Part shown: one piece after another, positions 34,226 through 45,072 of the stretch | Position numbering within the stretch: position 1 is the first letter of the stretch | How the letters are laid out: each line of letters starts with the position of its first letter | Source: Marisa cornuarietis | Lineage: Eukaryota > Mollusca > Gastropoda > Architaenioglossa > Ampullariidae | DNA length: 64,000 nucleotides | NCBI GenBank assembly: GCA_004794655.1 | Contig: SMMW01000618.1 | Coordinates: 1,612,001 to 1,676,000 of the forward strand | Reading direction: 5' to 3' | Notes under the pieces: model-generated | Databases searched by the model: none | What the model was told of the DNA's origin: nothing | What the model saw: the letters and a program-made list of their open reading frames with translations, nothing else | Made by a program: the position numbers and the translations under genes

Positions 34226-34740
34226 GGGTGAATAGCAGTGAAAAATCCGTATGCATGGGAGCCCGGAAAGGCTTTCCGGCCTGGCGGACCGCGCATAAAG
34301 TTATTCGACCTCTCGGGGCTGTATAACTCGCTATTCACGCAGAAAAATGGCGGCCCTCATGGTTTTCAGTGGCGAGAACGCCGATCGCTGCGAAGGAATC
34401 GGGTGTTTCAAGACAGATCGCATCCGTTTGAAGTATTTGATGATGTAGAATTATATCACAAATTTTGTTTTCCACGAGAAAACATTTTGGCACTGACTGA
34501 TGAAGTGACATGCGAGATCGCTGTCACTAATCGAAAAGGTGCCGTAGACACCATTGTTACAAGTCCTTGTAACTCTGCGACATTTATCTACATCAAGTTT
34601 TCAGGATGTGTGTGGCGAATTAATTGGAGTAAGCCAGTCAACCGTCAGCCGCACTGTAGCGAGTCACCGACGCTTTGTTTCGGCGAGCATGCAATGAAAC
34701 TTCATTGCCGACCCAAGCTCGTGCGGACTTGACGAAAAGA
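34226..34740 (+). pseudogene. Harbinger transposase, N-terminal fragment
   Basis: The frame from 34238 reads NRVFQDRSHPFEVFDDVELY, then HKFCFPRENILALTDEV, the N-terminal region of Harbinger (HARBI1-like) transposases. At about 34600 the frame shifts, and the expected DVCGELIGVSQSTVSR block, ending in the helix before the catalytic core, is found in the neighbouring frame. It decays by 34740. The DDE core is not present, so the element cannot move itself. Confidence 0.85.
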
Positions 34741-34917
34741 GAGGTACATCGCACCTACGGAATGCCAAACGTGATACAAACTTTGGGTAAAAATTCCTGT
34801 CTGTCTATGCTAGGCACAGTTTAAACACCTCCCAAATAAAACCCGGTGCTCGAGAGAGATTTCCTCCAGCAATATTGTAACTCCAGACTCGCTGATGCTA
34901 GCTTATTTTGTAGCATG

Positions 34918-35045
34918 TCAGTAAGTTGACTGTAACCAATGTTTGCTGACCCTGCCTTGCCCTGTGTTTTCGGGGAGCACATTGTTAGACACGGGAGCTG
35001 ACAGGGCCCACCACTCTTGCCTATTTTGGGAGATGGTGGCGAGTT
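34918..35045 (-). mobile_element. RTE-like LINE 3' end nested in the Harbinger element
   Basis: It resembles 965-1065 at the 3' end of the RTE-like LINE, including the shared CACTCTTGCCTATTTTGGG-type stretch and the GGGCCCACCACTC motif just before it. It lacks the rest of the element. Confidence 0.75.
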
Positions 35046-35324
35046 TGGCGATGACAGCTCAAAAAAAAGCAACAAAACAAAAAAACGATTCTATGATATG
35101 AAGTAGTTTCCTTTACCGTCACCGAAACATCGTCTTTTCGCTTGCTTCTAAAAATAGCAACGGTTCTCCCCGCTACTACTCGCGTAAAGCTATTTGAGAC
35201 CGAATAGAGCTTTGTGCGTACGGAATCACGATCGGCCCTATGCACGTATAAGTCTCGAATAGCTTTTCGTGAAAAGCAGCTCTTCGCGCGAGTCCTTATT
35301 CGATTTACATGCATACGGGGCCAG

Positions 35325-36825
35325 GTGGCCACAGCGAGTTGGAAAACCAGGACCCTCGCTGGACAGCCTATTTTTATCATAAAACACTCCGATCCACATT
35401 ACCCAGGAGACTGGAGATAAAGATGAGCGTAGATCAAGGCGAGGGCAGAAAGTTACATCCGGAGTACCCATTCTCTCTCCCTCTCGCCTCTTTCGAGTGA
35501 CTGACCAAAAATTCACTCTCACCGTCTTGCTATTCACCTGCGATGCTTTGTTATTGCCTAGATACGACTAGATCGTGACAATATGTATAGTCACAGCCCA
35601 ATGGTATCACCAACGCCGCGCTATAGTCAAGACGACAATAAGGCTGCTAGAGGTCGATTCCAGCTGAGTAACAATGAAACGAGAAACTAACGAGATGCAG
35701 TCGAGTTTTATTGGCTTTTCTGAAGTACTGCAAAATAATTGGATAACAAAATTTTTCTTATTCTTTCCTACGCTTCAGGTCCTATATATTCGTTTACTTG
35801 CAAAAATATTTTACGAATATTTTATTTTATAATAAAAAAATTATAATATTTCATAATAAATTATTATACATACATAAAAAATAAATACTTATCAATTGTA
35901 AAAAATATAATAACTAATAACAATACTATTTTAAATCATCGTTATCATTATTTGCATTAGTATAACATTTGTACTTGTGATTCAGATATATAAAAGTACG
36001 CACGAGTAAAAAGAAGAAATCAACAGCACACAGATTCGATTATGTGATGCAAAGTACTCAGTGAAATAAAGGTAAAATGATAGATCAGTATAAAAAAAGT
36101 ATTTACCTGCTCATTTGTTTTCAGCTCTAAGTCTTTTTAAGACAGGTAAAGAAATTCGCCATTTTAAACATGTAATCACACATTTTCAAGCTATTTTAAT
36201 GGGTTGTTAGGTTCTTCCTTCTGAATTCAGGCAAATTTTAAGGTGTTAGAATGGAGATGCACTATTTACTGTTTTATTTATGTTATGTTGTGCTCGATAA
36301 AGAGCAGGAGAAACCAATGCCTACAACTAATAGTTATTTCACACCAGAGAGAAAGAGATCGTCTTGTGATATACATTGAGGCTGATTAGTTACAGGGATC
36401 AGCACTTGTCTCAGATACTTGGAGTACCGTTCGTAAGTTCGTCTTTAGTCTATAGTTTCCTTCCTCATTATCAACATCCTCATCCAGTGTCCAATCTCCA
36501 GTAGAAAACAATTTCTGTTAAGTTATAAATTTCTGGAAAAACAGTTTGTACCCTGTGATAAGTCTCACGTAGAAAACAATTGATATCCAGTTCTCTAATC
36601 GTAGCGACATCAGCTAAACTTTTCTCGTTACTTGTGCAGTGAGTAGTACTTAGCCGTCGGTTCACATGAATTCTCGAGGACTGCTCTATTGTTTTCTTCA
36701 CATTTCTGGGTTACATTCATCAACGTTTATTACCGTTCATCCCAGTTGTACGAAATTGAATTAACCGATGAACCAGTTTCACGCGCGCGTAGTCTGAAAG
36801 GTTTTACGGTTTGCTACTGCAAACA
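35325..36825. repeat. Receptor 5' flank in the segmental duplication, copy 1
   Basis: It parallels 58270-58422 and then 59319-60724. The AT-rich stretch (35800-35960), the AAGTACGCACGAGTAAAAAG block and the sequence around the start (TTGCTACTGCAAACAATGAC) are shared. At 36475-36485 the DNA has CATCCTCATCC, where copy 2 carries an 82-bp (CAT)n expansion. No other gene was seen. Confidence 0.85.
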
Positions 36826-37878
36826 ATGACAACCTTTGTGAATGTGACATTACCCGGGGGGACGACAGAGATTACACAATATAATAACACAGAACTCGAC
36901 ACTCACACGTTGGTGACTTTTGTCTTACAGATCGGCCTTCCATTACTGATATGTCTTATAGGTATCCCAGCAAATGTCATCAACTGTCTGGTGTTCTGGA
37001 GTCAGAGTCTACGCGAACGAATGAACCTCTGCCTCTTCTCACTGGCACTGGTGGACTGCGTCTACCTTAGTTTAATTTTTACGATGTATCCGTTGACTTA
37101 TTTTATTGAATGGGCAAACGAGTGCGTGTTTAGGAATTTCTACAAACAGGTGAGCATGTCCTTGGCTGGAATCACATATGGTCTTCGATTAACATCCTCC
37201 TTCATTACCATGGTGATCGCGGTGGAACGGTGTGTCTGTGTAATGTTTCCTCTTCGAGCTTCAGTATTGATAAGCACGCGCTCCATGGGCTCACTGATTG
37301 CTTTAACTTTCCTAGTTCTTCAGCTTTGTTACGTGGTTTTCCCCCTGTCATATTATGGTGATGTGATTATCATTAATGGAAAGAAGAATAGAGTAATTTT
37401 ACAGAGCAACTTTTTTAATGACAATAAAAATGTTGTTATTATTTTCACAAATAATGTGTTGGGATTTGCATTTCCCATTTCCATATTTATAATTGTTACG
37501 ATGGCAACGGCTGTCACTGTAATTAAGCTAAAAGGTGCATACAGATGGCGCCAAAAGTCAAGTTCTGTTGACAGCGAGAGTTGCAGCCGTGAGAGGGCGC
37601 TGACGGTGATGTTAATAACAGTGGCCTGCGTCTACATCGGAACCATGCTGCCATTTGTTGCTCGGGAAACATTTGTCTTGGCTTATAAGGGTACCGATCT
37701 TTTTAGTCTTTCTCAAAGCTTTCTGTTCCTTGCTTTGACTGGATTTGCGAATGTACTTACAGCAATTAATTGCTGCGTTCCATGCTTTATATATTTTTGT
37801 CGTTCTTCTCGATACAGGAAACATTCCAAAAACGTTTTAGACACCATGTTTTTAAGAATTTTGTGTCAATATCTTTAG
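36826..37878 (+). CDS. Class A seven-transmembrane receptor with altered C-terminal tail
   Basis: A single-exon frame of 350 codons, homologous along its length to the receptors at 28895 and 60725. Key positions match: N50 in TM1, D77 in LALVD, E134-R135-C136, FAFPISIF in TM5, TMLPF in TM6 and P-C-F-I-Y at 319-323. Sequons lie at N6 and N20. Loop 3 carries the YKGTDLFSLSQ segment shared with the 60725 gene, not the FYNIARYVYQ segment of the 28895 gene. After FIYFCRSSRYRKH a one-base loss relative to the 28895 gene changes the frame, so the tail continues as SKNVLDTMFLRILCQYL. The ATG at 36826 was preferred to an in-frame TTG at 36811. An AATAAA lies 6 bp after the stop. Confidence 0.9.
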   Translation: MTTFVNVTLPGGTTEITQYNNTELDTHTLVTFVLQIGLPLLICLIGIPANVINCLVFWSQSLRERMNLCLFSLALVDCVYLSLIFTMYPLTYFIEWANECVFRNFYKQVSMSLAGITYGLRLTSSFITMVIAVERCVCVMFPLRASVLISTRSMGSLIALTFLVLQLCYVVFPLSYYGDVIIINGKKNRVILQSNFFNDNKNVVIIFTNNVLGFAFPISIFIIVTMATAVTVIKLKGAYRWRQKSSSVDSESCSRERALTVMLITVACVYIGTMLPFVARETFVLAYKGTDLFSLSQSFLFLALTGFANVLTAINCCVPCFIYFCRSSRYRKHSKNVLDTMFLRILCQYL

Positions 37879-37883
37879 TAAAA

Positions 37884-37889
37884 AATAAA
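37884..37889 (+). promoter_or_regulatory. AATAAA poly(A) signal after the second receptor
   Basis: It is so close to the stop that cleavage would give a very short 3' untranslated region. In the 60725 paralogue the same signal lies 44 bp after the earlier stop. That it is used is inferred. Confidence 0.45.
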
Positions 37890-39430
37890 TGTTAAAGCAC
37901 CGGTGGATGGTATTTTCTTAAAATACTTTAAAGAGCTTAGCACTGCCTTTTTCAGTTATTTTCAGTGTCAATGTAAAGCTGTGAACTGCAGGCTCAGATG
38001 AAGACCAACAAGATAGAAAAGCTACGACAGAGAATTCATTACTATGATGTGCAATTCTGTAATTAGTCTTTATACTTAACGCGTTCTCAGTCAGATGATA
38101 GGGAAAAAAACCTGATTTATTAGCGAATACCTTCTATTCAAGTCTCACTGTGCTGATGTTGTACACGGTGCGCTGTGAGACCCAGTCTTTTTACCATCTT
38201 TTCATTGTTCTTCTGACACGTTTTTTCCTCTTTGACGACTCTCTTTAACTTTGTTGAAGTCTACAGATCTTCACTCGAGAAACGCCAATTTGACAAAGTG
38301 CCTTGATGTGATTCATGGGAATATATCTGTGATACGAGAACATATGAAATGTGTCTGAAATCAGCGAAAACCGGTATTCTTTAATCCCTGCATTTGTGAT
38401 ACTTGCTTTATCGGAATAATTAAACTTTGCGGCCAGCGTCTGCTCAAAAAGTTAGATTTTTCAATCATTTTGTTCTCTTTCTTAGAACATATCCTTTAAT
38501 CGCTACGTTATATAAACATTAGTATATGGGACCCTTTTGAAGATAGATACACTCTTGTTTACTAGGAGCCATCATTATTGAACGAATAAACAATTTCGGA
38601 CACAGTGCAGGGCTAGGATATTGTCATTCATATTAATTACTCTGATACAAGTGGACTTCACGGTATTATAAGGTAAGGTACCAGACGTAAAGAAACCTAA
38701 AGTATCATAAAAACATATTCCAGTGGTATTTTATAACGAAAAGTCACGAGAAATAGTATATTAATGTCTTTCTCTTAATTAAACCTGGATTTGTCAAGAA
38801 CAAAGGAAGTGACCAATGGGCAGTATATCTAATAATAGTTTCGTCTGCATGAGCTGAATTCGAAGAGGAAAGATGCAGTTTTCGACGAAAGAAAACAGAT
38901 CAGGACACAATGAACTGTTGTTTAATGCTCTCTTTCACACTCAGATTGAGTTTTTACTCATTTCCTAAAGATGCTGCCTACAAACGTCAGTGGATTAATT
39001 TTGTTTAGAGATGTCTGCTTTGTTCAAACGTACCGTGCAAACTTAGTCCACACACCGTACACAAGAATCTACTTAAAACATTTCAAAAGTGATTTCCGTT
39101 TATAGAGTACAGGCCAGTTTTTTGATTATCAGTAATACGAAAATATTTTTTTTCTTTGCGGACGGACCTATAAGATAACGGCTATACAGTTGTTTACCCA
39201 TCAAGTCGTTCAAGAATTTCTCCATCAAAGAATTCACTCGACAATTCATCCAACTATTGCCAACGATCACCAAGTAGACTTTGTATCCGTGGCCACAGAC
39301 GTATATTTGATATTTTGACATTGGATTAAACATTATCATTTATCTTGCATCAAGGTTACAGCCCCATGCCACAGGAACCACGTGTGCTGACCGTTGTGGC
39401 ATTTCGAACTCAGAGATAACTGACAGTAGT
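37890..39430. other. Receptor 3' flank, no gene
   Basis: 37880-38700 pairs with 61742-62600 as the end of the segmental duplication. Beyond 38700 it is unique in this window. The minus-strand frame at 39100-39339 shows no domain. Confidence 0.6.
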
Positions 39431-39576
39431 CATAGACTATAGAGAAAGAAAGACTAGCGACTCGAGCGCGGGAACAAATAACTTGCGACGCGCATGCGCT
39501 GGTTTTTCTATCCCTTCGCCTTTTCCAGTTTCGCTTATACAGTGCGTCTCAGTTAATTTGTTGTAGTTAATTTGAC

Positions 39577-39696
39577 ATGCCAGGCACTAGCTGTGCGATT
39601 CCAGGCTGCCCAGCATGCAAAAGTCGACACAAAGGCTTATCATTTTTCAGCATACGACGACGACGACGAGAAAATCAAGACTGGGAAAAAGAATAA
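39577..39696 (+). pseudogene. THAP zinc-finger N-terminus (transposase remnant)
   Basis: From an ATG the frame reads MPGTSCAIPGCPACKSRHKG then LSFFSIRRRRRENQDWEKE and stops after 39 codons. The initial M-P-x-x-C, paired cysteines, the K-G-(V/L)-S-F-F segment and the tryptophan are the signature of the first half of a THAP domain. The distal C-x-x-H half is not in frame. It lies where a transposase first exon would start relative to the element's left end. Confidence 0.7.
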
Positions 39697-39840
39697 TTCG
39701 ACTTTCCAGTGGTTATGACTATTGCTGTACCAGATCAAAAGATATAAAAATAGTCGAACTATTAATCACCTAGTATAATAGCAACATTTATCCAGCACTG
39801 CTGCCTTGAAAGTGCTGAGTGCTGGATATGGTTCGCATTA

Positions 39841-39860
39841 GAGAGAGAGAGAGAGAGCGC

Positions 39861-39915
<55 letters not shown>

Positions 39916-39922
39916 TGAGAGA
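39841..39922. repeat. Compound (GA)n(GC)n(GT)n microsatellite
   Basis: A GA run passes into about nine GC dinucleotides and then a long GT run, ending in GA again. The alternating purine-pyrimidine GC/GT part is a textbook left-handed (Z) DNA former. It lies inside the THAP element. Confidence 0.95.
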
Positions 39923-40576
39923 ATAGAATAAATAACCTATTATTATATTTAATATGTTATAATGTAGCCAACAGAAGATAAAAGAAGAATTGAGAAGTAA
40001 ATGACATGATTAACATGAATAGGATTACTTAAATTCAAACCCTATTTAGCAATAAATCATTTAAAAATACATTAGAACATAATCTTAATGTGAATGTGTT
40101 TTATAACAACATCGTTAAAAAATCAATAAAGAAGGATTTAAATGTGTTACAAAATAAATAGAGTTTAAGGCATGCTCCTCAGGGCCTTAGTCTCATTTAA
40201 TATTTAAGAAACGACAAACTCGCTACAAACCGCTCTCTGTATCACTCAGACAATGAGCCAGTGAGCGAGAGCTTGTTGACAATACTATTAATTTAACTTT
40301 CAAACAAATACAAATACTACGATACAAAGCTGTGTTTGAGCGGAGATATTGTACATTATGATTCATGTATTAAAATATATATTAAAGCATAGTAAGAGGA
40401 TTTCTTCAATATCAAAGCATTCCATGATGTACTCGCGGATACACGACAAAGAGACCGGAAGCTGGCTGTCAATGGTATCGGCGAGTATACAGCGGACGGG
40501 AGTTGAGCCAGCGCTGGCCCACTACAAGCGCGCTAAGATGGCTGTCCTTCTTTCTCTATAGTCTATGGTCAGTAGT

Positions 40577-43500
40577 GTGACAATGTCCTTGATCCGGGTC
40601 CTTCTCCGCAGGACACTGCTGTATATCTTCGTCATCATTACTCGCTTTTAATTCGTTGTTTTCTTCTTTCTTTTTTTTAGACATTAAATTTGTCAATCGT
40701 TGGTCGGCCCTTATTGTTTTATTGAAAAAAACTGAGGAATGTAGTGCGCGCGTGGTCGCATGTACATGTTGAAGCATGCCCCTTCCCATAGGCAATCACT
40801 TGAGCATTCCTCACTAAAACGTGACATTATAATTCCATGCCAGTCTTGATATCAATTTTCAATAAACCTTTGTTTAAATACTATCAAAACTATTTAACAT
40901 CATCCATGCCTAGATTTTTCCACAAATACCCAAAAGCATATTTATACATTAAAAAGTAAACATCCGATACCGACGTCCTTTTTATTCTGTAGATGTATAT
41001 TTAACAATATATCACAAGTTCTACATGGAGCTGCCACCCGAATGACATAAAGTCAGTAACCTATACATCGAGTATCATTATTGATATATATATATATACG
41101 TGTATAATATTGATACAAAACAGGAGATTGTAAGTTTCTCCGTTTATCATTTCAAAAGGTGTGTAAGAACTGACATTTAAAAACTTGAATCCAAGTAAAT
41201 GAACTTTTTAAAAAGAAATTTAATAACAAACGAACACTTTAAATGCTGTTTAAATTTGCTCCCCCTATCTCCAGCCCCCGTAGCTCAGCCCCATGTGTTA
41301 GCATAGGTAATATTTATGCATCTAATGGTTAAAACTTAAGCCACAGGTTTACTCCTGGTGATGCCCTTCTGTTGATTTCTCTAAGTTTCAGCTTTGCAGC
41401 CATATTTTCCACGGAAACCGAAAACAGTGGTTTCCCGCAAGCTGCCTGCAGAGTCGATCGAGCAGCAACTGGGGATTACTAGCTGGCATCGCCTATGGTC
41501 AGAGTTTACGACGGTGTCTGATCCACTTCGAACCTCTGACTTTCCTTCTTGACTAATGAAAAAAAGCTTGAAAAATGCTTTCGCGGTGGTTTGTGCAGGG
41601 GAGTTTTTTGTTTGTTAAGCGATTTGTCTGATTAATGCCGAGAACAAAAGATACTCTTGCCTGCTAATCCTTCATGCATCCCCACTAACTTCTTGTAGGA
41701 AGAAGTGGAATTTAGCCACACGAGATTGACAAATAGAGGTCTGTGATACCACGGACTGATAATACTGGATTGCTTGCAGACGACTTCTTTGTTAGTTACA
41801 GAACGACGCTTTTGACTAAAAAGCTTTCGGTTTATTCACATTCATTGCTTAAGACAGACAGCAGTCCACCTATACACGTCCATGGTGATACTCTTAGCTC
41901 AATCCCCACAGTCTGTGATACCCGTGACCCAGCAAACTTTTCCTCACAGCCTCACCTTGAGATCAGTCAACTTCATGGATGGTGGCATCTCCTGCTATTG
42001 CTCCCAAAACAGATCTGTGCCCCTAACAAGGGATAAGACCCCACCGCCTGTGGGTACTGCCGATAGGTATAGACTAAGGGGGACAGCCCCGACAGAAAAC
42101 AGGTGCTTGGCACAACTTGTGGCCGAAAATCTCACGATAGAAGTACCGGCCAAGACTCTACTGAGGGCATTGTTACGTGTCCGTTGCCGGGTTGTGCCTC
42201 CGCTACGTTGTGGGCACTGGCGGGAGGGTTAAAGGCTAAGGGAGCACACCCGCACAGAAAAGCAGGATGGTGGCACGGAGTCCGGTTGTATGGCATTTAT
42301 CGACGAAGGCACCCACCTGGCCTCTTTCTTTTGCTCTTGAAACACTCACACTTTTATATTTTAAGTTATTTATATTAAAGAAAATACTCCGACCTAAGGA
42401 AAAGCTGATTTCACCCTTTTGAGTACATTCAAATAAAAGCGTGTTTTAAATTTGTTTAAACTTATTTAAGTTTGGAAACGTTTCTTTCAGGATTAATAGC
42501 TGCGCTGGAAGCGATCAGCTCAAGTTGGACAGTTAAAGAGAGATCAAATTTCCGTCAATTCATTAAGAAGAATGCTTTAACCTTGCAGAAATTGCACAAA
42601 TGATCCACGTCTTAAACAAGACCGACAAATTCTGTACGCCTTTGGAGGTAACGAAAATAGAGAAACCCGTTTCTCTTTGCCTTCGTTTACGAAAAAAATC
42701 CCAGAACTATTACTTCTAGTTCTTCTAAAACTAGTTCCCAAACTCGCGAATTATCTTTCCCCAAGCCTTAGCCACAGGACATTTCTAGGGAACACCTCTG
42801 GGATCGGAATGAACGTCTTTTATTCAACGATATAAATTGCCAGTTATTAAGCCTTTGTGTTTTGATAACGTTTACGATAGTCCATGTCCAATACAAGTTT
42901 GCACAAAGCTTTTGTTGTCATCTGTTAGTTTGATTAAACATTTAAATGCTTCTTCAACACAATTGTCGTGGCTTTTACGTCCTTGAAATTGTGCTATTTA
43001 AAAAATGTGATACTTTCCCAGCCAATTAAGGAGACAGCTTTATGCCCAACATCAGTGAAGAAATACCGTGCTGTCCACTCGTTGAATTTCGACACTACCC
43101 ATCCACCTTTCTTTCTTACCTGTCATGCATCATGGTAAATTACGCTACTAACTTACTGCACGAAGGTTGCTACCTCTTGCACAAACAGAATCCGTACAAC
43201 TAATTAGCTTCTGATTGTTTGCACGGGAAACTAAAGTCCGGCCTTTACCCATGCAGCATTTGTGCCACTGTGCATTTGTGCCACAGCACCAATAAGCGAT
43301 GGTCAGACGATGTTTAAGCAAAACTATTAGTTACAATCCGCGAAATGTTGCCTCCAGCCTTTGAAGGCAGCCGACACTGATGATCTCTGGCGACTTTATC
43401 AGACACGTCAGCCGCGCTATCAGTTGTTGTTGTACTTGTCTGTGTTACAATGTTTCTAATGCTAAATCGTATTTGATAAATTAGATTTAAATTAAACATA

Positions 43501-43697
43501 GCCTATATATATATATATAGGAAAAGAAATACACTTCACATTTGGCCGAGTGGCAAGTCTAAAGACATCAGTGGGTCGTACTTTGCACATTTTCTTTTAT
43601 TGTCTAAGGGAAGCAACCTCATGCAAGTCCCTGTGTGTGGAGACTAAAATTGCTTCCCTTCTATAATTCATTCCATCAAGAAGAAAGTGTAAATGTA

Positions 43698-43698
<1 letters not shown>
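40577..43698. other. Unassigned interval with no recognised gene
   Basis: Mostly AT-rich. A G+C-richer patch at 41743-42340 holds three overlapping plus-strand frames (91-116 codons) with no domain, signal peptide or repeat match in the window. Overlap in different frames argues against any one being real. It could be a decayed transposon part. A TA run lies at 41082-41098 and another at 43503-43520. Confidence 0.45.
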
Positions 43699-43784
<86 letters not shown>

Positions 43785-43786
43785 CA
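43699..43786. repeat. (CA)n with central (CACG)n
   Basis: A CA run interrupted by about five ACGC units and resuming as CA. It generates spurious Thr-His frames on both strands. Confidence 0.97.
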
Positions 43787-44248
43787 GAGTGTCGAATTGG
43801 GAAGGTGAGATCACAGGGTGTGAGACCATATTAGGTGAGACTTCCACTGGACACGTGACTACTAGAGGATCTGCAAGTACTGATCAGTCAGTGAAATAAC
43901 ATCATAGAGCGAGGTTGTCAAAATACGGAGCATGGAAATTTTATATAAAATGAACGGTTTTGAATTCTGAAGAGAAAATCCAGTTGAACAAATTTGTGAA
44001 ACATGTCACTTAAAGTGAAAGAGAGGACAAAAATTCTTCTTGTATTTACAAGGTCAATAGTCAATAAATGTAAGTAAGATTTAAAAAAATTAATCACAAT
44101 TTTTCTGAAGGAAATTAACGATGGTCATATTTGGACGTACTCCCAAGGGTTAAGAAGTCTTACAAAACAAACTACAGTTTAGGTCTAGGAAATACACAAC
44201 GACTTACTTCATCATTTGTACTCTGATACTATCATTAAGGGAAAGACA

Positions 44249-44249
<1 letters not shown>

Positions 44250-44283
<34 letters not shown>

Positions 44284-44305
44284 GTAAATAATAATAAGTA
44301 AATAA
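44250..44305. repeat. (AAT)n microsatellite with AAGTAAAT variants
   Basis: About eleven AAT units followed by two AATAATAAGTAA variants. No coding role. Confidence 0.95.
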
Positions 44306-44497
44306 TAACTCTTGTACATTGGCTTAGTTGTAAAATTTTATCTTTTTCGTAAAAAGTATTACTATATATTCAAGCTCAAGCTTCTTTCTATTCGCATTAG
44401 AGGTAGCAGTACTTATCACCACTCGAGCTAATTTACCAAAGTTACGATCCATCATTCCCTTGTTTTACCCGCACGGACTGTAAAATAACACATTGAT

Positions 44498-44805
44498 AAA
44501 CTTTACAGTCCCTTGTACTATAATATTACACTGATGGTCCTCCCAGTTTATCTTAACCATAATATTACACTGATAGCCTTCACAGTCCCTTGTATTATAA
44601 TATATCACAATGACAGCCCTCACAGTCGCTTGTAACCATAATTTTACACTGATAAGCCCTCGCACTTCCATGTGCCATATAATATCACAATGATATCCCT
44701 CACAGTCCCTTGTGCCATCAAATATCACAATGATATCCCTCACAGTCGCTTGTGCCATCAAATGACACTGATAACCCTTCTAGTCCGTTGTACCATACTC
44801 TCCAG
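44498..44805. repeat. About 40-bp imperfect tandem repeat, roughly 7.5 copies
   Basis: Each unit has the shape of CTCACAGTCCCTTGTGCCAT, then an A/T-rich stretch and CACAATGATATCC. The two best preserved units run about 44698-44778 and older ones lie to the left. The 98-codon minus-strand frame across it is a by-product of the repeat. Confidence 0.85.
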
Positions 44806-45072
44806 GTAACTCACACGTGCATGGTGATGTACAAGACAGAAAAATCACATAAATGCTTTGGACATGAACTCTGGAGCATTTCTTTGTCTTCGATACACTT
44901 GCTTAAACTCTGAACTTAAGGTGTCTATTTCATTTTAAAATAGGACTATGCCTAATAGGAAGAAACTCAATGAATTGAACACAATGATGACACTATTATC
45001 ATTTTTAACAACAATTCACTAGCGTGTGTGAGCTGTGGTTGTACTTTGATTTCATATGTTTGTGTGCTGTGA

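Larger units (their letters stand above)
34172..35321. mobile_element. PIF/Harbinger DNA transposon, 1150 bp
   Basis: The left end GCCCCGTATGCATGTA is matched exactly by the inverted right end (16 bp). CAG flanks both sides (34169-34171 and 35322-35324). The paralogous segment at 58255-58290 reads CTGGTCCAGGTGGCC straight through, giving an empty site. A 3-bp CAG/CTG duplication inside a CCWGG-like target is known for animal Harbinger elements. The interior has a broken Harbinger transposase (34226-34740) and a nested LINE 3' fragment (34918-35045). Confidence 0.9.
39431..40567. mobile_element. THAP-encoding DNA transposon, P-element-like, 1137 bp
   Basis: The ends are inverted repeats: CATAGACTATAGAGAAAGAA from 39431 and the same 20 bases reading inward from 40567, extending to about 24 with one mismatch. 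Flanks GACAGTAGT (39422-39430) and GTCAGTAGT (40568-40576) look like an 8-9-bp target duplication with one change. A THAP finger start lies 146 bp inside the left end. THAP fingers begin the transposases of P elements, whose duplications are 8 bp; Kolobok also uses THAP but duplicates TTAA, which is not seen. The transposase body is absent. Confidence 0.7.

Noticed and set aside
41743..42378. Three overlapping ORFs in a G+C-rich patch
   Set aside because: They overlap in different frames, and none has a recognisable domain or coding pattern.
44465..44761. 98-codon minus-strand ORF
   Set aside because: It is the translation of the 40-bp minisatellite.
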